Shown here in pieces: positions 8,541 through 24,720 of a stretch of 64,000 nucleotides of DNA (positions within the stretch are counted from its first letter, which is position 1; each line of letters starts with the position of its first letter). The stretch is taken from contig CACHHD010000002.1 of assembly GCA_902579605.1 (NCBI GenBank), positions 86,442 to 150,441 of the forward strand. The letters are read 5' to 3'. The notes under the pieces were generated by a model. The model searched no databases. It saw nothing but the letters and a program-made list of their open reading frames with translations, and had not been told where the DNA came from. The position numbers and the translations under genes are program-made. Source of the DNA: an uncultured Pelagibacteraceae bacterium (lineage in GTDB: Bacteria > Pseudomonadota > Alphaproteobacteria > Pelagibacterales > Pelagibacteraceae).

Positions 8541-9720
8541 TCTCGAGTAATTCTTTTAAAATCAGGTATATATTTTTTTTATTAATTTCTTTATTAAGAT
8601 GATTTAAAGAATTTTTATCAAAATAATTTTTAAGGGTTATCAGTTCTTCTTTGTTGAGTTTTTTTTTGTTAATTTCAATTTTATTAAAATAATATTTTTG
8701 AGCACTTAAATTTATATTTCCCTCAATAATTAAATCAACTTTAGCATATTTATGATTTTTTTTTAAATTTATTATTTTATAAAATTTATTGATATTATCT
8801 GATTTTATTAAAAGTTTATAATCTAAGTTATTATATGTGGGATATCTTTTTAAATAAAAATTCATTTTAATATCTAAATTAGCTAATGATAAATTCAATA
8901 TTTTTGAAGAAATATTGCCATTTTCGAAAGTTATATCAATTTGATTATTTTTTCCTTTAATTTTATTAGTCAAATTATTAATTTTTATCTCTCCGTTTAA
9001 TTTTCTATTCGATAACTCTTCTGAAATTAGATGATATATTTTATTAAATTTAAATTTTTCCAGATTTAATTTTTTTATATCAGTAAATATTATAAATTGA
9101 AAAAATGGATTAAAATTGATTTCACCGTCAAAACTAGCATGAATATTTTTGTTTTTATATACAGAGTTTTTAAATAGTAATTTATGATCGAAATCAAAGT
9201 TTATTAGCAAATTATTTTCTAAAACTTTAAATTTTATTTTACCAGAAAACTTGGGTGGTATTTTTTCATTATCCAAAAAAAATTTTGAGACAACACCTAT
9301 ATTTTTAACTTCAAAGTATAAATAATTATTATTTTTTTCAGGTAGATAAAAGCCAATTATATCGTTACCCAAAAAATTAGCAGTAAACTTTATTTTTTTT
9401 AAAAGTATTTTATCAGAAAAATATAAACCTATTATATTTGTATAAATTTTTAATTTTTTTATTTTTAAATTAAATTCTTCATTCCCAATAAAAATATTTG
9501 TATCTTTTATTTCTAGGTTGGGTTGTGGAAAAACTTTGTATTGAATATCATTAAAGTTTTTTAAATTTAGTCCATGCTGATTCTTTAAGATATAATTTAA
9601 TTTGTCAATTTTATTAACATGCTTGAATAGTTTAGGTGTGATAAAAAGTACAATAATAGAAATAATGAAAATAAATATTAAATATCGAAGATAATACATA
9701 AGCTGTAAAATTTTTTTCAT
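8533..9720 (-). CDS. AsmA-like / outer-membrane biogenesis hypothetical protein
   Basis: N-terminal TM, repetitive beta-rich sequence resembling AsmA proteins ([32 protein letters not shown]); weak family call. Confidence 0.5.
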   Translation of the reverse strand: MKKILQLMYYLRYLIFIFIISIIVLFITPKLFKHVNKIDKLNYILKNQHGLNLKNFNDIQYKVFPQPNLEIKDTNIFIGNEEFNLKIKKLKIYTNIIGLYFSDKILLKKIKFTANFLGNDIIGFYLPEKNNNYLYFEVKNIGVVSKFFLDNEKIPPKFSGKIKFKVLENNLLINFDFDHKLLFKNSVYKNKNIHASFDGEINFNPFFQFIIFTDIKKLNLEKFKFNKIYHLISEELSNRKLNGEIKINNLTNKIKGKNNQIDITFENGNISSKILNLSLANLDIKMNFYLKRYPTYNNLDYKLLIKSDNINKFYKIINLKKNHKYAKVDLIIEGNINLSAQKYYFNKIEINKKKLNKEELITLKNYFDKNSLNHLNKEINKKNIYLILKELLETI

Positions 9721-9796
9721 AAATTTTTTTTTTCTTATATTAGTAACAATCATCTTTTTTATTATCTTAAGTAGTGTATAAATTTATTTAAAAGTC

Positions 9797-11829
9797 ATGT
9801 TGTCTGAAAATAAATTATTAAATAACTTAAATGCTGAACAAAAAAAAGCAGTATTAGACACAGAAGGACCTAACTTAATTGTCGCTGGTGCAGGCTCTGG
9901 AAAAACAAAAGTTCTCACTACTAAATTGGCTTATATAATAAGTGAAAAAAAAGCTTGGTCTAATCAAATACTATGTGTGACTTTTACGAATAAAGCTGCA
10001 AAAGAAATGCAAAATAGAGTTCTTCGATTTATTAAAGGTGAAAACAGTGCTGTACCTTGGTTAGGAACTTTTCATTCTATTAGTGTTAAGTTTTTAAGAA
10101 GACACGCTGAAGCCGTTGGTTTTAAAAGTAATTTCACAATTATTGATACTGATGATCAAAAAAAATTGATCAAAAAAATTTGTGAGGCAGAAAATATTGA
10201 TGCTAAAAAAATTTCGCCTCAATTTATAATTTCTTTTATAGACAGTTGGAAAAATAAAGGTTTAATGTACGAAGATGTTAAAATAAAAAAAGGCAATTCT
10301 CTTGAATCTCAAATTTTAAAAGTTTACTCAATTTATCAAAAAAAAACTCAGGATTTAAATGCGATGGATTTTGGGGATTTAATTTTACTTACGGTGAAAT
10401 TATTTGAAAATAATAATGATATTGCAGATATATATCGTAAAAATTTCAAATATATTTTAGTTGATGAATTTCAAGATACTAATTTTATTCAAAACAAATG
10501 GCTAAACTTACTAGTAAATTCAAGACAAAACATATGTTGTGTTGGAGATGATGACCAGTCAATTTACAGTTGGAGAGGAGCAGAAATTAAAAATTTTTTA
10601 ACATTTGATAAAATTTATCCAAATTGTAAAGTGTATAAATTAGAACAAAATTATAGATCCACAAAAAATATTTTAGAAACCGCTTCGGTCCTAATTTCAA
10701 ACAATAGCAGTAGAGTTGGTAAAAAACTTTGGTCTGCTGGAACTGGGGGAGAGCTAGTAAAGTTAAATTGCTACAGCAATGGAAAAGATGAAGCTGAGGG
10801 TGTGAGCGATATCATCGAAAAAAAAATTAAACAAAAATATTCATTAAATAACGTGAGTATACTTGTTAGAGCTATTTATCAAACAAGAGAATTTGAAGAA
10901 AGATTTCTAAAAATTGGATTAGGATATAGAGTTTTAGGTGGAATAAGATTTTACGAAAGAGCTGAAATAAAAGATGCAATAAGTTATTTAAGGATTATAA
11001 ATCAAAAATTTGATGATTTAGCATTAGAGAGAGTCATTGGTTCACCAAAAAGAGGCATTGGTGATGCTACTTTAAAAAAAATATATGAGTTTGGGTCAAA
11101 AAAGAAAATGTGTTTAGAAGACTCAATTATAAAGTTGATTGAACTAGATCTATTTAAACCAAAAATTAAAAAGACGTTTTCTGATTTAATAAAAATGATC
11201 CACAAGTGGCGTAATGATTCAAAATCGATCAAACATTATGACTTACTTAAATTAATTTTAGATGAGTCAGGATATTCCTCAGTAATTAAAAATAAAAAAG
11301 ATTTAGAAAATGAAAATAAACTTGAAAATTTAAAAGAATTGATTAGGGCAATGCAAGATTATGACAATTTACAAAATTTTTTAGAACATGTTTCTTTAGC
11401 AACTTCAGCTGATCAAGAGTGGGAGGGCGAAAAAGTAAATCTTATGACGATGCATGCAGCTAAGGGATTGGAATTTGATGTTGTTTTTTTACCAGGATGG
11501 GAAGAAGGTTTGTTTCCTCATCAAAAGTCTTTGCAAGAAAAAGGTGATTTTGCTTTGGAAGAAGAAAGAAGATTGGCTTATGTAGGCATTACAAGAGCAA
11601 AAAAAGAAGCTTTTTTATCTTTTGCAATGAGAAGAGCTTATCAAGGGGATTGGATGGAAGCTGTTCCATCTAGATTTATAGATGAATTACCTGAAACTAA
11701 TATAGAAAAAAATGAAATTTTAGCAGACGAAACAAACGATGAATTCGATTTTAATCAAGATAATGCCATTGAATTTAGTAACGACTATAGAAGTCCAGGA
11801 TGGGATAGACTTAAAAAAAGATTAATTAA

Positions 11830-11842
<13 letters not shown>
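9797..11842 (+). CDS. uvrD: UvrD/PcrA/Rep-type ATP-dependent DNA helicase
   Basis: LIVAGAGSGKTKVL, VDEFQDTNFIQ, GDDDQSIYSWRGA, VNLMTMHAAKGLEFDVVFLPG, RRLAYVGITRAK. Confidence 0.95.
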
Positions 11843-16409
<4,567 letters not shown>

Positions 16410-16455
16410 TTTTTATTAATATCAAATAAATTATAATAGGTAAAATTTTGTTTTA

Positions 16456-17385
16456 TTATAAACTTGCTGATAGTTGTTTTTTTGATGTTTCTTCAATTTC
16501 CATTTCTTGACTGATAGATTTACCGGCTTTTAGTGACCAATTAGATTTATCAGAGAAAAATTTCAAAAGTAGCTTATTAGTAAGCGCGTGACCACCTTGT
16601 GAAGTAATTATATGGCCGATAATTCTGTTCCCCGACAACATTATATCACCTATACAATCTAAAATTTTATGATTAACAAATTCATGCCTATTTCTGAGAC
16701 CATCATCATTTAATATTTCATTATCTTTTACTACCACCGCATTTTCTAATGATCCTCCTTTTGCTAGACCTTTGCTTTTTATAAAGTCAATATCTTCATA
16801 AAGACAAAAAGTTCTAGAACTGTATATGTCAGATATATTGTCATGGTTAAATTTAAATTCTTTTCTTCTAGTCCTTATTAAAGGATTTTTATAAACTATT
16901 TCAAAATCTATAATTAAATCATTATTTGATGGCTCAATCGAAATAAATTTTGTGCCCTCTTTTATTACAACTTTTTTTTCAACTTTTATAAAATTTCTAG
17001 GCGCTGATTGTTCTTTAATCCCAGCAGACCTTATAGCTTCAACAAATTCATTTGCAGAACCATCAAGTATTGGAATTTCTGGAGCATCTACTTCTACTAG
17101 AGCGTTGTCAATTCCTTCACCATAAAAAGCTGCCATCAAATGCTCAACAGTTGAAATTGTAGTACCATCGTTACTTGATATTTTTGTACAAAGAATAGGC
17201 TCTACGACATTTTTGAAATTTGCAGAAATTAATTTTTTTTTATTTAAATCTACTCTACAAAATTTAATACCAAAATTTTCTTCTGCTGGTTTTATAGTAA
17301 GGTTAGCATTTACACCATTGTGTAAGCCTACACCGTTTAGATTAATTTCACTTTTAATTGTTTTTTGATTGTAGGATAACATCAC
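16456..17385 (-). CDS. lpxC: UDP-3-O-acyl-N-acetylglucosamine deacetylase
   Basis: GVGLHNGVNANLTIKPA, STVEHLMAAFYGEGIDNALVEVDAPEIPILDGS, NRHEFVNHKILDCIGDI. Confidence 0.97.
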   Translation of the reverse strand: MMLSYNQKTIKSEINLNGVGLHNGVNANLTIKPAEENFGIKFCRVDLNKKKLISANFKNVVEPILCTKISSNDGTTISTVEHLMAAFYGEGIDNALVEVDAPEIPILDGSANEFVEAIRSAGIKEQSAPRNFIKVEKKVVIKEGTKFISIEPSNNDLIIDFEIVYKNPLIRTRRKEFKFNHDNISDIYSSRTFCLYEDIDFIKSKGLAKGGSLENAVVVKDNEILNDDGLRNRHEFVNHKILDCIGDIMLSGNRIIGHIITSQGGHALTNKLLLKFFSDKSNWSLKAGKSISQEMEIEETSKKQLSASL

Positions 17386-17444
17386 TGATGTATATAAAAT
17401 TAGAATAATTTCCGTAAAACAAAAAATGTTTCAAAAAAAAACAA

Positions 17445-18635
17445 TTATTCAAAGAAACTGGAAAACAACCTAGAAATCAATGATTTTCGTTTATTTATTA
17501 CTGGTATTGCCTCCCTAGACCATCCTCTTCCTAGTAGTTCACCAAATATTTTTATTGAAGAAAAAGAATCTTCATCTTTAGGCTCATCAAAATAAAGATT
17601 ACAATTATTTAAATTATCTTCAAAAATTTCTTTAAAATTTTTTATTATACTCTTGTCTTCAAAATTAAAATACAAAGGAATATCATTATTGTTCATAATA
17701 TTTAAATTTTTATTTTTATTAAATATTATATTTACTATTTCTTCTATTCTAGCAGACGAAATTTCAATTATATTTTTTAAGCTAATTTTTCTAAAATTTT
17801 TTTCACCAAAATATTTTTTATCAACATACATATTTTTATCTGATATTTTAAAATTAGAGTCTGAAACTACTTTTCGGACTGTTTGTTCTTCAAGAGAACA
17901 GACCTTTGAAATATCTTTTAGGATTATATTTGACCCAAAATTAAATTTTTGAAAAAAACAGAATGCTGAGTCATAAAAAATTGTCAATTGTGTCTCGCTT
18001 TTATTTAAGTTAATTTTTATAAATGTATCTTTTTTACTTCTATTTATAATTTTAATTCCATCAGTAAAACTTTTTAAAATTATTTTGTTTACACTTAAAT
18101 TACATCTATTAAATAACATTTTAATATTTTTAAGCTCATTATCATTCATCATCAAAAATGTAAGTTGATGAGAATAAAAATTTCCATATAAACCAATTGG
18201 TAAATTTTTAATTGACTTGTTATCTAAAAGATATTTTGTATTAAAAAGATGAATTATTGTTTTATCTTTTTCAGTCTCTTCAAGTTTTGATTTCACATCA
18301 TTTAAAATATAAGAAATATCATCTGATAAAACTTGATTGCCATTTAATTTTTTGAAACCACTTACATTTATACAATCAAAATCTGTTTGATTGATTATAA
18401 CGTTTACGTCTGAAAAAAAAATATTTGTCCTATGTTCAATTTTATTAATTATTTTTTTTATATTATCTACATTTACATCTAAGTTAGTTAATTTTCCGTT
18501 TTTAAAACCAGATGGTGTAAAAGATTCTTTTTCTATTATTTTAAAATTAAGTTCATCATCATGTTCACCAACCGCAAATAAAAGATTATTGTCATTTATT
18601 TCAATAAAAAGATTTTTATTTTTAAATTTGTACAT
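17445..18635 (-). CDS. ftsA: Cell division protein FtsA (divergent)
   Basis: Actin-like ATPase pattern and position after ftsQ; SRLFSSFFE C-terminal amphipathic tail. Confidence 0.82.
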   Translation of the reverse strand: MYKFKNKNLFIEINDNNLLFAVGEHDDELNFKIIEKESFTPSGFKNGKLTNLDVNVDNIKKIINKIEHRTNIFFSDVNVIINQTDFDCINVSGFKKLNGNQVLSDDISYILNDVKSKLEETEKDKTIIHLFNTKYLLDNKSIKNLPIGLYGNFYSHQLTFLMMNDNELKNIKMLFNRCNLSVNKIILKSFTDGIKIINRSKKDTFIKINLNKSETQLTIFYDSAFCFFQKFNFGSNIILKDISKVCSLEEQTVRKVVSDSNFKISDKNMYVDKKYFGEKNFRKISLKNIIEISSARIEEIVNIIFNKNKNLNIMNNNDIPLYFNFEDKSIIKNFKEIFEDNLNNCNLYFDEPKDEDSFSSIKIFGELLGRGWSREAIPVINKRKSLISRLFSSFFE

Positions 18636-19304
18636 TTAATTTAAAATTAACTGGTCTTTAATTCTATAATCAAAAATCGAATATTTTTCAAAATTATTCT
18701 CCTTACTTAGGTCTAAGAAATTCTTTAAACTGGATGTAAAGTTTTTAACTGGCAATTTTATAACTTTTTTATTTTTCAACATAATATCCCATCTACCAAT
18801 ATCAAAATAGTAAAATGATTTAATTTTTGAAATTGGAAAATCAAGTTCTTGTAGTGCAGAATAAATTTCTAAAAAATTTTTTTGTTTTCCAAAAATATTT
18901 GGTAATTTTTCTAGTGAAGGGTTTCGAAAAAATTCTATTTCTTCACCATTATTTGTTAAAAAAAACTTATTTTGTTTATAATTGATAATTGCTATTGTTT
19001 TCTTTTCAAAAATTTTGACCACGAGCTTTGATGGATAAATTTTTCTGAATTCAATATACTCAATCAATTCGTTTTCCCTCAAAATTTTATCAATTTTTTC
19101 TTTGTTTAAGATTAATAAATTAGATTCATAAAATTCCTCAATGAATAAGTTTTTGATTTTTATGCTATCCAAAATAACAATATTTTTTACCTCAATTTTT
19201 TTTATTTTAAAAAATTGTAAACCTGAGTAGAAATTACTAGGGTTAAATGTTGTAAGCATTACTATCAAAAGTATTGATGACAAAATAATTGAAAATTTTT
19301 TCAT
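18636..19304 (-). CDS. ftsQ: Cell division protein FtsQ
   Basis: N-terminal TM, POTRA-like region (IKKIEVKNIVILDSIKIKNLF), between ddl and ftsA. Confidence 0.82.
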   Translation of the reverse strand: MKKFSIILSSILLIVMLTTFNPSNFYSGLQFFKIKKIEVKNIVILDSIKIKNLFIEEFYESNLLILNKEKIDKILRENELIEYIEFRKIYPSKLVVKIFEKKTIAIINYKQNKFFLTNNGEEIEFFRNPSLEKLPNIFGKQKNFLEIYSALQELDFPISKIKSFYYFDIGRWDIMLKNKKVIKLPVKNFTSSLKNFLDLSKENNFEKYSIFDYRIKDQLILN

Positions 19305-20230
19305 TTATTTAAGCTTGCATCTAAAATTAGCTTTAATACAAGTTTATCGAAAGAAATATTTTTGAAGTTTGCAATTTCTGGCACTAAAGACAAATCTGTC
19401 ATTCCAGGCTGGGTATTTATTTCCAAAAGATAGAATTTATTTTTTGCAAATTTAAAATCAGATCTTGTAACTCCCCTACATCCTAAGATTTTATGTGTTC
19501 GTTCAGCAATTTTGAGTACCTCATTATATTTTTTCTCAGAAATATTGGCAGGCATTACATGATCCGTTTTTGCTGATTTTAAATACTTTGCCTTATAATC
19601 GTAAAATTTTCTCTTTGGTTTTAATTCAATAGCGCCTAATGCTTTACCGTTTAAAACAGCAACTTGAATTTCTTGGCCATCAATAAAATTCTCTAACATT
19701 AAAGTATCGTAGGTTTTTAACAAAGCTTTAACATTTTTTTTTAAAGTAATTTTATTTTTACATATTTTAACCCCTATGCTTGATCCTTCATTATTTGGTT
19801 TTACTACCAGCGGAAACTTTAACTTTTTATTTTTTATAAATTTCTCAAAATTTGAGAAATTATTTTTTTTTTTTTTTATAACGTTATATGGGGGTGTTTT
19901 AATATTGTTTTTAATAAATATTTTTTTGGAAGTTATTTTATTCATCGCTTTCATTGAAGACAAAACGCCAGAATGAGTATATGGGATTTCTGCATATTCA
20001 AAAAAGCTCTGTGCATAGCCATCTTCACCTTCTTCACCGTGAAGTGCATTAAAAATTATATCACAATTGTTTTTTTTGATATCAAAAAATGAGCTTTTCT
20101 TTGGATCAAATACTCCAACTTTGTAACCCAGTCTTTTGATCGAAGCTATACATGCTTTTCCGGTTTTAATACTAATTTCTCTCTCTCTTGAATTGCCTCC
20201 TAAAACTACTAAGATTTTTTTTTTAGCCAT
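19301..20230 (-). CDS. ddl: D-alanine--D-alanine ligase
   Basis: LHGEEGEDG, PLVVKPNNEGSSIGV, YLLEINTQPGMTDLSLVPE. Confidence 0.96.
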   Translation of the reverse strand: MAKKKILVVLGGNSREREISIKTGKACIASIKRLGYKVGVFDPKKSSFFDIKKNNCDIIFNALHGEEGEDGYAQSFFEYAEIPYTHSGVLSSMKAMNKITSKKIFIKNNIKTPPYNVIKKKKNNFSNFEKFIKNKKLKFPLVVKPNNEGSSIGVKICKNKITLKKNVKALLKTYDTLMLENFIDGQEIQVAVLNGKALGAIELKPKRKFYDYKAKYLKSAKTDHVMPANISEKKYNEVLKIAERTHKILGCRGVTRSDFKFAKNKFYLLEINTQPGMTDLSLVPEIANFKNISFDKLVLKLILDASLNK

Positions 20231-21164
20231 TCCTTAAAGTTTCGCCTATGATTTTTAATTCTAAGTCTAACTTAATATTATATTTTTCAAATACTTTTTG
20301 TCTTACAAAATTAATTAATTTTTCAATATCCTCTGATGTTGCCCCTCCTTCGTTTACAAAAAAGTTGCTGTGTTTATTTGATATCCTAGCCTTACCGAAT
20401 GAAACAAGATTACAATTAGAATTTTTTATTAATTCCCAAGCTTTTTTATCTTTAGGATTTTTAAAAGTGCTTCCACAAGTTTTAATTTTACTCGGTTGTG
20501 TCTCTTTTTTTTCTTGAGAAAATTTTTTAATTTTTTCCTTAATCAAGTTTTTATCTCCAACATTAGCCTGAAGTTTAGCTGACAAAATTATAATATTCTC
20601 TGGTAAATTGGTGCCTCTGTAAAAAAATTGGATATCTTTTCTATCAAATTCAGTAACTTTTCCCTTAAAATCAATTGCTTTTATTGAAATTAAAATATTT
20701 GATATTTCATCTCCATAGCACCCGCTGTTCATTCTTATAGCGCCACCTATCGAACCAGGTATACAAGATAAAAATTCTAAATTAGCAATTGAATTTTCAG
20801 CTGCATAACTTGATAAAGTTTTATCCAAAGTGCCTGCACCAACTTCTAATATATTTTCTTTAAGTGATTTTATATATGAGAATTTAGAGCTTAACTTTAT
20901 TACGACACCGCTGAAACCTCCATCCCTAATTAATGTATTTGAACCTGCGCCTAAACATATTATTTTTTGAGAATTATTTAATAGTTTTAAAAAGTCAGCT
21001 AGTTCTTCAACACTTTGAGGTTTAAATAAAATTTTAGCAGGACCTCCAAGATTAAACCAGCTGTATCTTGATAAATTTTCATCAAAAATAATATTTTTTC
21101 CAAACTTTTTTTTTAAATTAATATTTTCTATATTCATAAAAATTTCTTTAAACTTCTCATCCAA
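20223..21164 (-). CDS. murB: UDP-N-acetylenolpyruvoylglucosamine reductase
   Basis: LGAGSNTLIRDGGFSGVVIKL, GSIGGAIRMNSGCYGDEI, KTCGSTFKNP. Confidence 0.96.
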   Translation of the reverse strand: MDEKFKEIFMNIENINLKKKFGKNIIFDENLSRYSWFNLGGPAKILFKPQSVEELADFLKLLNNSQKIICLGAGSNTLIRDGGFSGVVIKLSSKFSYIKSLKENILEVGAGTLDKTLSSYAAENSIANLEFLSCIPGSIGGAIRMNSGCYGDEISNILISIKAIDFKGKVTEFDRKDIQFFYRGTNLPENIIILSAKLQANVGDKNLIKEKIKKFSQEKKETQPSKIKTCGSTFKNPKDKKAWELIKNSNCNLVSFGKARISNKHSNFFVNEGGATSEDIEKLINFVRQKVFEKYNIKLDLELKIIGETLRNG

Positions 21165-22528
21165 TTTGATATGGATCCTGCTCCCATACCGATAATAATT
21201 TCATTTTTAATTAAGTTTTTTCTAAAGAAATTTTTCATATTTTCTTCATCCCTGATAATTATTACGTCTACATTTGAGTTTAATGAAATCAATTTACCAA
21301 ATTTTATTAAATCGAATTTCTTATTTGTTTTTTCACCTGCAGCATAAATAGGACATAAAATAACTCTATCTGAAAATTTGAATGATTTAGAAAATTCTTT
21401 TTTTAATAGATTTACTCGGCTAAACCTGTGTGGTTGGAAAACTGAGGTAATTTTTTTTTTATTTGCAACTTTTTTAATACCCTCTAACACTGAATAAATT
21501 TCAGTAGGATGATGTGCATAATCATCATAAAATTCATTTTCATTTTTTTCAAATATTTTTGTCATTCTCCTTTGTACCCCTGTAAATTTTAATAAAGCAT
21601 TTTTGATAATTTTAATTTTAATTCCTAAGTTTAAGCATACACTTACTGCTGCGACCGAATTTAATATATTATGTTTGCCTATAAGATTCAAAACAATGTT
21701 TTTAATAATCATTTTTTTTCCTAAAAAATTTTTAACAACAAGATCAAATTTACAGTTATTAATATTATATTTTGGTTTTATTATTTGATAGTCAGCACTT
21801 GAACTAAAACCGTATGTTAAGATATTTTTTGTTTTAATTTTTTTTTTAATTTTTTTAATATTTTTGTCATCAATACAAATTATACATTTTCCGATTGGGG
21901 GTGTTTTATTAATAAATTTAACAAAGTTATTTTCTAAATTTTTATAATTTTTATAATAATCAATGTGTTCCTTATCAATATTAGTAACTATGGAATAATT
22001 TATCGGAAGTTTTAAAAAACTGCCGTCAGACTCATCTGCCTCTAAAACAGCCCAATCACCTTTGCCTAGTTTTGCATTATTCTTAATAGAATTAATAACC
22101 CCTCCATTAATTATTGTGGGGTCTAATTTTGATTCTAACAGTATTTTCGATACTAGTGAAGTTGTTGTAGTTTTTCCATGTGAGCCGGAAACAATTATAT
22201 TTTTTTTCAATGAAACGATATTAGAAAGCATTTCTACCCTTTCATAAATCGGCAATTTTCTTTTTTTTGCTTCTCGAACCTCTGGATTATTAATCTTTAT
22301 AGCTGAAGATTTTACAAGAATTGTTGCTTCTTTTATATTTTTTTTTCTTTGTCCAAGAAAAAATTTTATTCCTAGTTTTTTACAATTCTCTAAATTTTTG
22401 TTCATGCTTATATCACTCCCTTGAACTTTAAAGCCCATAACTTTCATAATTTGAGCTAGCCCACTCATACCAATGCCTCCTAAACCAATAAAATGTATAA
22501 TTTCTTTTTGACCAATATTAATTTTCAT
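21134..22528 (-). CDS. murC: UDP-N-acetylmuramate--L-alanine ligase
   Basis: IHFIGLGGIGMSGLAQIM, VSGSHGKTTTTSLV, YDDYAHHPTEI, FQPHRFSR. Confidence 0.97.
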   Translation of the reverse strand: MKINIGQKEIIHFIGLGGIGMSGLAQIMKVMGFKVQGSDISMNKNLENCKKLGIKFFLGQRKKNIKEATILVKSSAIKINNPEVREAKKRKLPIYERVEMLSNIVSLKKNIIVSGSHGKTTTTSLVSKILLESKLDPTIINGGVINSIKNNAKLGKGDWAVLEADESDGSFLKLPINYSIVTNIDKEHIDYYKNYKNLENNFVKFINKTPPIGKCIICIDDKNIKKIKKKIKTKNILTYGFSSSADYQIIKPKYNINNCKFDLVVKNFLGKKMIIKNIVLNLIGKHNILNSVAAVSVCLNLGIKIKIIKNALLKFTGVQRRMTKIFEKNENEFYDDYAHHPTEIYSVLEGIKKVANKKKITSVFQPHRFSRVNLLKKEFSKSFKFSDRVILCPIYAAGEKTNKKFDLIKFGKLISLNSNVDVIIIRDEENMKNFFRKNLIKNEIIIGMGAGSISNWMRSLKKFL

Positions 22529-23600
22529 AAAAGAGTTTTATTATTTCTTTTTTAATATTTATAAAAACTTTTTTGTCAGAGTGTTTTTTCTGATTCACTT
22601 TAATTTCATTTAATATTGATTTATCCTTATCTATAGATTGAAGCAAATTAAATAGCTTAGTTTTTAAATCTTTTTCTTCAACCATTATACCGAAGCCTTT
22701 ATTCATAAAATATTTTGCATTTTTTATTTGATGATTTTCAGAAGAGGTAGCTAGAGGTATTGAAATAATTGGAATTTTACTGTTTAAAAACTCTGCAAGA
22801 GCTGAAGATCCTGCTCTTGTAATAACAAGATTTGATAAATTATAATATTTTATTATATCAAAAGTAAAGCTAAAAAGTTCATTCTCGATCTTATTACTTT
22901 GGTATTTTTTTTTTAAATCTAATATTTGATTATCAAGACACTGTTGGTAAATTTTAAAATTAATATTATTTTTTTTACATTGAATAAATATATCAGGTAA
23001 TATTTCAGCAAAAATCTTAGCTGCCTGGCTCCCTCCTAACACTAGAATATTTAAATAATTTTCTTTACGTGGTAAATCAATTTTAGAATTGTTAAGAATT
23101 GCTTCTCTTAATATATTTCCTATAACAACAATTTTATCTTTGTGTTTTTCATTTATTCCCTCAATATCTTTAAAGGAAACAAATATTTTTTTAGCAAAAG
23201 GAGCTAAATACCTATTCGCTTTTCCCACCAATAAGTTGTTTTCATAAATAACAAAAGGAATTCTCAAAATTATACTAGCGAAACATACAGGAAATGAAGC
23301 GTAACCTCCCATTCCAAAAATAAATTTTGGCTTAGTATTTATTAAAAAAATAGCAGATTCAAAAATAGCAATTAAATTTAAAAAAATAGAAATAAATATT
23401 TTTTTTTTATTTAATGATGATCCGTTAATCAATCTTATATTTTTTACAGATTTATTATCAATGAATTTTAAGCCTCTTTTGTCAGTAGTCAAAATTGGGT
23501 TGAATCCATTTTTATTAAAATAGTTAGCTAAACTTACGGCGGGAAAAATATGACCGCCTGTACCTCCAGTTGCAATTACTATATTCTTACTATCATTCAT
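22518..23600 (-). CDS. murG: UDP-GlcNAc:undecaprenyl-PP-MurNAc-pentapeptide transferase
   Basis: ATGGTGGHIFPAVSLANYF, FGMGGYASFPVC, LVITRAGSSALAEFL. Confidence 0.96.
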   Translation of the reverse strand: MNDSKNIVIATGGTGGHIFPAVSLANYFNKNGFNPILTTDKRGLKFIDNKSVKNIRLINGSSLNKKKIFISIFLNLIAIFESAIFLINTKPKFIFGMGGYASFPVCFASIILRIPFVIYENNLLVGKANRYLAPFAKKIFVSFKDIEGINEKHKDKIVVIGNILREAILNNSKIDLPRKENYLNILVLGGSQAAKIFAEILPDIFIQCKKNNINFKIYQQCLDNQILDLKKKYQSNKIENELFSFTFDIIKYYNLSNLVITRAGSSALAEFLNSKIPIISIPLATSSENHQIKNAKYFMNKGFGIMVEEKDLKTKLFNLLQSIDKDKSILNEIKVNQKKHSDKKVFINIKKEIIKLFYEN

Positions 23601-24720
23601 ATTTAAATCTATTTTTTGTCAAATTCAAAATTGCTCCTGCTAATATTGAACTACCAATAAGTGAAGATCCTCCGTAGCTCAAAAATGGTAAAGTCATTCC
23701 AGTTGTTGGCAATAAACTTGTATTCACTCCAATATGTATAAAAACTTGAAAAATTAACAAAGATGATAGACCACAAAGTGAGATTTTTGAGTTTTCATCT
23801 GAAATTTTTATACAATTCTTAATTATTTTATAAGAGATATATAAAAATATAGTTATAACAAGAATTGAAATTACAGAGCCAAATTCCTCAGTTATTACTG
23901 CTATAATATAATCAGTATGTGCTTCTGGAACACTGTCTTTTAAAATTCCCTCACCCATGCCTTGACCTTTAAGTCCACCTTGTTTTATTGCAGCCAAAGC
24001 TTTATCGGTTTGGAAGTTATCTCCTTTGGTTGGATCAAAAAAAGTATTTAATCTTTGAGTTATGTACCCAAATTTTTCAGGAAATACTGCTAAAAGCGTG
24101 AATGAAAATAAAATCAATATTCCAAATAAAAGGAAAATATAGCTTATTTTAATCCCAGAAATAAAAACCAAGGACAACCAAGTTGTTATAAGTAAAATTG
24201 ACTGGCCAACATCTGGTTGATTTAAAAGTAAAATTATAATTAGTGATAATACGAATAAACTTAAAGCATACGAATAGTTTAAATTTTTTTTTTTACTACT
24301 GCTTATTAAACTAGCGGTAATTAATACGAAGAAAGGTTTAGTAATTTCGATAGGCTGTAAACGGAAAAAGAAAAAATCTAACCATCTTTTTGCACCTTTA
24401 ATTTCTACTCCCAAAAAAGGAACTAAAATCAGTAAAAATAGTGAAACTATAAATATTGGAAAAATTATCTTTTTTAAAAAGGATTTTTTCATATAAGAAA
24501 TGATAAACATCACTGAAACAGCTATTATAGCAAATATTAAATGTCTCGAGAAATAATGATAAAAATCTTTATTTAATCTTTCACCAGCTAGTGAAGAAGT
24601 CGAGGAAAATGAAAAAAAAATTCCTAAAAAAAACAAAGCCAAAAAACTGAACAAAATATTTTTGTCAATATTTCGCCAATAGTCACTTAATCTCTCGGAA
24701 TTAATAAAATTTTTTAACAT
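23593..24720 (-). CDS. ftsW: SEDS peptidoglycan polymerase FtsW
   Basis: QPDVGQSILL, GQGMGEGILKDSVPEAHTDYIIAVITEEFG, TGMTLPFLSYGGSSLIGSS. Confidence 0.96.
   Translation of the reverse strand: MLKNFINSERLSDYWRNIDKNILFSFLALFFLGIFFSFSSTSSLAGERLNKDFYHYFSRHLIFAIIAVSVMFIISYMKKSFLKKIIFPIFIVSLFLLILVPFLGVEIKGAKRWLDFFFFRLQPIEITKPFFVLITASLISSSKKKNLNYSYALSLFVLSLIIILLLNQPDVGQSILLITTWLSLVFISGIKISYIFLLFGILILFSFTLLAVFPEKFGYITQRLNTFFDPTKGDNFQTDKALAAIKQGGLKGQGMGEGILKDSVPEAHTDYIIAVITEEFGSVISILVITIFLYISYKIIKNCIKISDENSKISLCGLSSLLIFQVFIHIGVNTSLLPTTGMTLPFLSYGGSSLIGSSILAGAILNLTKNRFKYE

Noticed and set aside
17653-17952. Plus-strand 99-aa ORF antisense to ftsA
   Set aside because: Shadow ORF rich in F/I/L/S as expected from the complement of a Lys/Asn-rich AT-biased gene.
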